A stretch of DNA of 64,000 nt from assembly GCA_038373865.1 (NCBI GenBank), contig JAXGGA010001646.1:80914-144913 (forward strand), in the 5' to 3' direction. Shown here piece after piece: positions 58,019-64,000 of this stretch. Both the position numbers and the translations under genes were made by a program. This DNA comes from Uloborus plumipes (taxonomy: Eukaryota; Arthropoda; Arachnida; Araneae; Uloboridae). Below the pieces are notes generated by a model. The model saw nothing but the letters and a program-made list of their open reading frames with translations, ran no database searches and had not been told where the DNA came from. Every line of letters starts with the position of its first letter. The first letter of the stretch is position 1.

Positions 58019-58396
58019 TAGGGGAAGACCGCCTATATTGGACCACTGCTTAAATTGGACCTCGGGCTTAAAATCTACTACAGAGATCTATGCCACACTT
58101 TAACGGTAGATACATAAAGTTTTGGGAATAAAATCAATGTGTATGAAGTTTCACCAGTCTTCGAACTGCGTAGCGTGAGTTACGGCATAATTTATGTTGG
58201 AAACGTGTGAAATCTTATTTTGCGGACTTGTATCTAGTAAGATAGTACTAAAACTTGTAAGCTGAGGTAAACTGCTGTTATAGCATGAGAATCTGTGTTT
58301 AATAAGGATCACATGTATGTATTTACATGCGCGATTGTGATAATTTTTTAAAGAGAAATAAGGTGAAAAATAAAAAATGGCATGTTTTCCTTTATT

Positions 58397-59585
58397 AGGG
58401 GTGCACAACCTTTTTTAGTGAAGGGCCACATTCGTAACAGGAGCTCCATTGGAGGGCAGCATGCAAGCCCATTATTTGGAGGGCTCGTGAAGGGTAATTG
58501 CCCCCCCCCCCCTCTCGCATGCTTTGAGAAATTGTCATGTTTTTTGTTTTTGTTTTTTCATTTTGAATAAGTTTTGTCATGTAATTTGCATTGAGCATAT
58601 ATCCTTTGCCCCCTGGAAAATTTTGAAAAATGATGGGCCTGGCATCAGCATGCACCAGTACTTTCTCTCAACTAGTAGAAACTTGATTTGCACATATAAG
58701 AGGTCAGCAAGGAAACTAACTCCATCTCTTTCAAGAGCTTCATTAACAGTAGCTCCAACCTTTTATCTTTTTTTTTTTTTTGCGTCTTTTTGATCGAAAA
58801 ACATCCGTTCGCCACGGGGCCAGTGCAAAAATTAAAAAATGATAGTTAAACAAAAAATTATCGTATTTGTTTTGAAAAATACGCTTGCATTCTTGTTCAG
58901 TATGATTTGCAAAGTCCACCACTTCAAAAATAAGAAGAAATATCGTAACCTGAAAGCCGATGCTAAAAGATTGCTGAAAAATTACATGTAAACTCTCAAA
59001 TTACGTTTTGCACGCGGCATCGAAAAAACACATGAAAAGATGCCCAAAATGCAAAGCATTTGTCACATAAAGTCAAATAACGAGAATTTTTACCATTCAA
59101 GTCGGAAGCGTAGATCTTGGGCAAAGGAATATTAAAAAAAATACATGTAACATTTTTCAAAATGGTGCGTTTTTTTTTTATTTATTATTATTTTTTTTTA
59201 TTGGTTGTCTTGGTTGTTACTATAACAATTATTAGATTTGCTGAATCAATACCAAGAAGCTATAAGGGTCTGCTGTCCACTGGTTAGTAATTGAAAATTG
59301 AAATTTTCAGGTCCACTCTTTTTTTCCAACAAAGTCCTGAAATCTTTCTTCAAACGAATTTTGGACTGTTTTAATCGGTGTGTGTAGTTAAAAATCCCAC
59401 CAGGAAAACCTTATACTTCATCTTCCTCTCTGAGTTAAAAAAAAAACTTTCTGATTTTTTTTTTTTTTTTCAAAATAAAATTATATTTGTCTTATTTCAA
59501 CAGAAAAATTAAATGCACTCGCGGGCCGCACATCGCTACGCGGCGGGCCGCATTTGGCCCGCGGGCCGCAGGTTGTGCACCCCTA
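58397..59585. mobile_element. hAT-like element, GC-rich right end (1189 bp)
   Basis: AGGGGTGCACAACCTTTTTT at the left and AGGTTGTGCACCCCTA at the right, with CTTTATT duplicated on both sides (58390-58396, 59586-59592). The right end contains GCGGGCCGC repeats. No transposase recognised. Confidence 0.88.
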
Positions 59586-61023
59586 CTTTATTGGACCGAA
59601 AAAATTATCCTATATTGGACCGGTGGGCGAAATTCAATAGCAAAACAAAATAACAAGTGTTAAAGAGAATCGTTGGCTTCGCTTGGCGACATTATTAAAT
59701 GCGTAACTTGCTGTCTTAAAGGTCACGTGATATCCCAATCCAATGAGAGAGCTGTATTCTCTTCCCATGCAAAAGTGTGACTGCACATTAGAATTTCGCG
59801 ACCGGGGGTTCAATTTAAGAATATGATTTTAAGCAAGACTTTTTATTGATTGTAACATTAAATAAGTTCTGATCTACTCATCTGCTTTAATAGCGTAGTT
59901 AAGATTATTTTAAGCATACTTTAACATCTATTCACGATATTCATTTTTTTATCAAGCACATTTTCTAGAAGCTGCAAATTCTTGAAATATTTGGTTTTTT
60001 TTCCCTCTCTTTTTCCATTAAGATGCAGTTTCAGGTTGTTAAACCTAGTTATTAACTTAAATAAAATTTGTGCTGGTTTACAGAGGGAAAAAATGAAATT
60101 CTTCGATTTGTTCGAAAAGATTTAAAAAAGAAACGTATAAAGGTAAACACCAGTTTGGAGCAGTAATGCGTGGTGAACTTGTTAGAAACACACCTGCTAT
60201 TGGTGCATGAGTGCAACAGAATTGCTATACCCCCTCCCTCCCCAAGCTTATTTTCAAAAGAATACGTTCCATGTTTGTGCTTATCGTAAAAGCACTCCCG
60301 GTGAGCAATTTGCTTGTTCAAAAAAAGGTTGGATCACAAACGATAACTTACACAATTGATACAATATTTCCTCAAAACCGTTAAAACAAGAGCATAGATG
60401 CAATAAACTTGGTTAACGAGAGCGATATAATAATGCTTTCTCTTTAAGCACACTATGCAAGATGTTATCTTTTTTCAGAATCTGTCTACAATTTTTAATT
60501 GAGCGTGTGATACATGGATGCGAGAACATCCAATGAGATCCATTACCCAATATCGAATAGAAGAACTGTTTGGTAACTCTTATGGGTAAACCCCAATCAA
60601 GGTCATGGCAAATGCTGTGAGTTGATTCTAAAGAACAGGAGTTTGGTCTGTTAATTGACATGTGTTTAGCGGCATTGACTTGGCTGGAGCAGAGTTCGAG
60701 GTAACTAGTCCAGATAAAACTACTCAAAGTGAGCACGCTACATGTTCGGTGTAAGTTGTACTGTTGTACACCATGTACAAGAACTAGCTACGACTTAAAT
60801 TAGAACAAGCTCTGCATAATCAGCGGATAGTTCTCATCAAATCATGATTGTCAACTTCAACTATGATTTTGTAAAGGCCAGGCTCACATATCAATTTAAC
60901 TAAAAAATAGAAAGAACAAACGGTAAGGCTATCTCATTAATCATTCTGACGCCGTATGAAAGAAACATATAGAACAGAAAAAGTCACAAGAATAAGCAAG
61001 AAACTGCACAAAATAATTGTTAT

Positions 61024-61110
61024 TGCAATATTTGTCATAGAGATGAAGCGCAAAACATGATTAAATGCATGAAATGCCATCGGTGAGTGTATCAACACTG
61101 CCTAAATGAG
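61024..61110 (+). pseudogene. PHD-like zinc-finger remnant
   Basis: Plus-strand frame gives CNICHRDEAQNMIKCMKCHR, a TGA, then VYQHCLN. Cysteine and histidine spacing resembles the C-terminal PHD-type finger of some pogo/Tigger transposases, and the TGA sits where Trp is usual. Too short to be sure. It supports a decayed transposase in this element. Confidence 0.4.
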
Positions 61111-61235
61111 ACCGAAGCAAAAGAAATTCTATTGCAAATGCTGGAAAAAAGATGTATGGTTCAAAGATAAATTATTCTATGATTTTCTGGTACGGTCCAA
61201 TTTAGGAAGCGCATGGTTCAATATAGGCGCATATA

Positions 61236-61409
61236 CAGTCGACGCTCGATATAACGACCATCTCTGTCCGACAGGAAAGGGTCTTTATAACGAGTGGTCG
61301 CGATAAGAGGTAGAAAATAGAGTATATTGGGATAGAGTTGGGCTTTTCCCACCGGTCGTTATATTGGAATAGTCTTTATAACGAGTGGTCGTTATAACGA
61401 GCGTCGACT
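61236..61409. mobile_element. Pogo-like MITE, copy 2
   Basis: CAGTCGACGCTCGATATAAC at the left (after TA), complement CGAGCGTCGACT at the right, where the last bases have mutated to TCC. Same family as 31479-31654. Confidence 0.88.
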
Positions 61410-61617
61410 TCCTAAATTGGACTTTTGCAACTTTTTGTAAGCTATTTTTTTTAAAAATAATTTCCATATTTTTAGAAAATATAAGCTCCTAGGGTGGTTC
61501 CTGATTAAATTTAGCTTACGATGCCCTATTCTGTATTTTTGTTTTGCTTCACATTGAACGACACCTGCCTCCTGTTCTTAGGGGGTCCAATATAGGCTGT
61601 CTTCCCCTAATGACGGA

Positions 61618-62083
61618 TTTTGTTAAAACTGTTAAATGCACTGTAATAAACTGTGAAACTAACAATTTTACAGTGTTATTGCAAAGCAGCACTTTTGCAG
61701 TTTATTACCGCAATTTTACAATTTGTCATTGTAAAATTAGCTGGTTTATACTGTAAAAACAACAGTATAATACTAGCAGCAGACTTCCAGTTTAAAACTG
61801 TACAATGCATAGTAATAAACTGCAACTAGCAATTTTAGTTTGTTACTGTAAAGCAGCACTTTTGCAGTTTATTACCTCAATTTTACAGCTTATCACCATA
61901 AAATAAGCTGTTTTATACTGTAAAAAAAAACAACAGTATAATACTGGCAGCAGAGGTTTCAGTTCAAAACTGTAAAATGCACCGTAATAAGCTGTAAAAC
62001 TAGCAATTTTCCTAGTTTATTACTGTAAAATGACTATAAAATTAGCTGTATTATACTGTAAAAAAATTCATTTTTACAGTGAA
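61618..62083. repeat. TACAG-family repeat, copy 14
   Basis: Left end lost; two full units, then ATTCATTTTTACAGTGAAT. It directly follows the TTGGACC element. Confidence 0.88.
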
Positions 62084-62346
62084 TATCGCTACCTTCAGGA
62101 AACAAGCGTTGTAACAACTCCGGCAACAGTTATTAAACTTTTCTTTCGTCTTCTTAGATAGCAACAGGAGTTTGTCCCTCATCACGAAAATAAATGTGCA
62201 ATCATCGTTATCTCTTCTCCCTCAGGAAATACGTTTTGTCACAACACCACTGACAGTCATTGATTTTTCTTTCACCATTGAAGACAGCCAACGGGTCCTT
62301 GTTTCAGAAATAAATCTGCGAAAACAAAACCATCTTCTCTTAGATA

Positions 62347-63366
62347 CAGTCGAACCTGTTTATCTCGAGCCTGCCTATCTCGAAAACCTCTCTATGTCGA
62401 AAATTTTCAATTTCCATGCTTTTTTTCTCCTGTTTATCTCGAATCATTTTTCCTGAAGACCTCTCTATCTCGAATTTCGACGACTCTCATTTTTGAATTT
62501 CATTTCCAGCCACCTTTATCAATGGTATAACTTGGAGACAAAAATCATCTTTTGCACAATCATTCAAAGACTATGTTCGTACTTAAAGGTATATGCATTC
62601 ACTCGCTACCGATATAGTCATCACAATGAGTAAAACGTGGACTCACAACATGTCGTACAGGACAGTGCAAAACAATCTACAGTGAACTCTCACTTATGCG
62701 CCGGCCCAAGGGACCAACAGAAAAAGGCGCATAAGTGAGAGAGACGCATAAGTGAACAAGCCTATTGAAAGGACTAAAACGCAACATAAGTTCTAATGAG
62801 AGCATGAATAAGAATGTTTCTATAGAAAATGGTCATATTACTACGGTTTGGCAACTACTGAAACCTAATTGCAATGATAAGGAGAAAACAAAAATTGTAG
62901 CATACCTAATCACAAACTGGTCCTTTTAAAACGATCCATAATAGATAATTGTCCCTCTCCGAACTCTAGTTCATGTGGAAAAAATGCCTTCCGTGAGCAA
63001 TAAAAGAGAAGGATTAGAGAGGAAAGTGAAGAAACATGCTCATTTTTCAAGAAAATAAATTAAATTGCTTACATTTTTCGAAAAATTCAGCGCATAAGTG
63101 AAATATTTATCTTTAGAGCGACGCATAAACAAATGAAAATATTATTATTTTACTATGAAATGTGCTGGGACCACTGAAAATCGTCGTATAAGTGAAAAAG
63201 GCGCATAAATGAGGCGGTGTATAAGTGAGAGTTCACTGTATTAAGTATTTGACTTCGTTCCACTTGCTTATTTTTGTAAATTTTATCACAACCTCTGTAT
63301 CTCGAAACCTCCATATCTCGAATTTTTCTTCTGTCCCGTGAAATTCGAGATAGACAGGGTTGACTG
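62347..63366. mobile_element. Pogo-like element with ATCTCGAA phrase
   Basis: CAGTCGAACCTGTTTATCTC at the left and GAGATAGACAGGGTTGACTG at the right, TA on both sides (62345-62346, 63367-63368). CTATCTCGAA variants recur eight or more times near both ends. The middle is occupied by the nested MITE at 62680-63238. Confidence 0.88.
62680..63238. mobile_element. Pogo-like MITE with GCGCATAAGTGA phrase, copy 2 (nested)
   Basis: CAGTGAACTCTCACTTATGC and complement, TA on both sides (62678-62679, 63239-63240). 559 bp against 555 bp for copy 1. Confidence 0.92.
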
Positions 63367-63368
63367 TA

Positions 63369-64000
63369 TAATGAATGCTACAGGAAAGTCTCTTAATTTT
63401 TCCTCTTTAAGAGAAACTTAAGTGACTTCTAAGTGTGTGAATGAAAAAAAAAACGAAAGTAAACCATAACTTTATTTAAAGATTCAGGAGACAAGACATT
63501 TAAAATGATCGTAAATATCTAAGGTATCATTGAAAAGTACCATATCAGTCTCAAATAAAAGTTTTTTCTTTTATGAGGCCGCAAGCACTGGTTCAAACGA
63601 ATAAAATATCAAGTTGAAAATTGAAGATTTCACTATGGAAAACCAAAGCACTAACATGGTTTCAGAGGAGAAAAATTTGGAAAGGCTTATGCACAACATT
63701 TTTATTAATAATTCAAAACATCGAAAGAAGATTGAGAAGAAGTCAAGGGGAGAGATGGAAAGTACCCGAACCTTAGCCTTTCAATTTACATCGCAAAAAG
63801 TAGCCTCGAAATGCATTTTTGAGAATTTAATTTTGAAAGGATTCTGTGGCAGAGTTTTTGAACCGCATCCCTTCCCATATTTTAATCAAAGATGGCCAAC
63901 AATTGTCTATTTAGGATTTCAATTTCAAAAAGTATAGAAGAAAGAACACACACCCACACCTCCGACAAACGCCCTCTCAACATCATTAAATAGAGCCTAA
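63369..64000. other. Right edge, no recognised feature
   Basis: A 107-codon plus-strand ORF at 63614-63937 has a lysine-rich middle and no domain that I recognise. Without splice or homology support I do not call it a gene. Confidence 0.35.

Larger units (their letters stand above)
58019..61609. mobile_element. 3.6-kb TIR element with TTGGACC phrase, two nested inserts
   Basis: TAGGGGAAGACCGCCTATAT plus TGGACC at the left; the right end is its complement with one difference. TATTGGACC or AATTGGAC variants recur at both ends (58037, 58055, 59591, 59614, 61196, 61421). It contains a hAT element (58397-59585), a pogo-like MITE (61236-61409) and a possible zinc-finger remnant at 61024-61110. The ORF at 60413-60736 is not recognised. 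Confidence 0.75.

Noticed and set aside
1..64000. A novel defence-like or operon-type gene system
   Set aside because: No clustered intact ORFs exist; apart from IMMP2L exons, all coding signal is retroelement or transposon remnant.

Overview
This window is repeat-dense, AT-rich nuclear DNA from a eukaryote, very probably an arthropod. The mobile elements (a Ty3/gypsy element with a DUF7041-type gag, Helitrons, and hAT, Tc1/mariner-pogo, PIF/Harbinger and piggyBac non-autonomous elements) fit a chelicerate such as a spider, but I cannot fix the taxon from sequence alone. Nearly all predicted short ORFs are repeat shadows.

One host gene is recognisable. Three minus-strand exons (39306-39241, 35824-35725, 34227-34069) join with matching phases and consensus splice sites. 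They encode the C-terminal half of mitochondrial inner membrane protease subunit 2 (IMMP2L), including the catalytic-lysine box and the conserved GDH..HS.DS box. The two introns hold hAT elements, a Helitron and a copy of an internally palindromic repeat. Upstream exons were not found and probably lie beyond the window. A GC-rich island (53475-53945) with an NRF1-like palindrome and a perfect 5' splice site may be a promoter and first exon.

Layout. 1-3030: a 15-16 bp satellite in two inverted blocks, the second abutting a dead gypsy pol fragment. 3203-9605: a complete but broken Ty3/gypsy provirus (minus strand) with near-identical LTRs, ACTT target duplications, PBS and PPT; its gag zinc knuckle is split by a 1563-bp Tc1/mariner-type foldback. 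9840-12813: degenerate tandem repeats and a TIR element. 12866-20408: a large inverted repeat carrying remnants of an unrecognised ORF; one arm is split by a 5-kb Helitron that itself contains two further elements, one holding a 171-bp array rich in CRE palindromes. 21231-26345: nested elements. 27600-33900: copies of a self-complementary repeat (here TACAG family), a SINE candidate and small TIR elements. 34069-39306: IMMP2L exons. 39700-51600: more TIR elements, two Helitrons and piggyBac-type elements. 51600-58000: TACAG copies, the GC island and hAT elements. 58019-61609 and 62347-63366: TIR elements with others nested inside.

The most informative material is the chain of nested insertions with readable target sites, the TACAG family (about 14 loci), and several unrelated TIR elements that each repeat their own short phrase many times. 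Nothing resembles a prokaryotic operon, a CRISPR array or a defence system.
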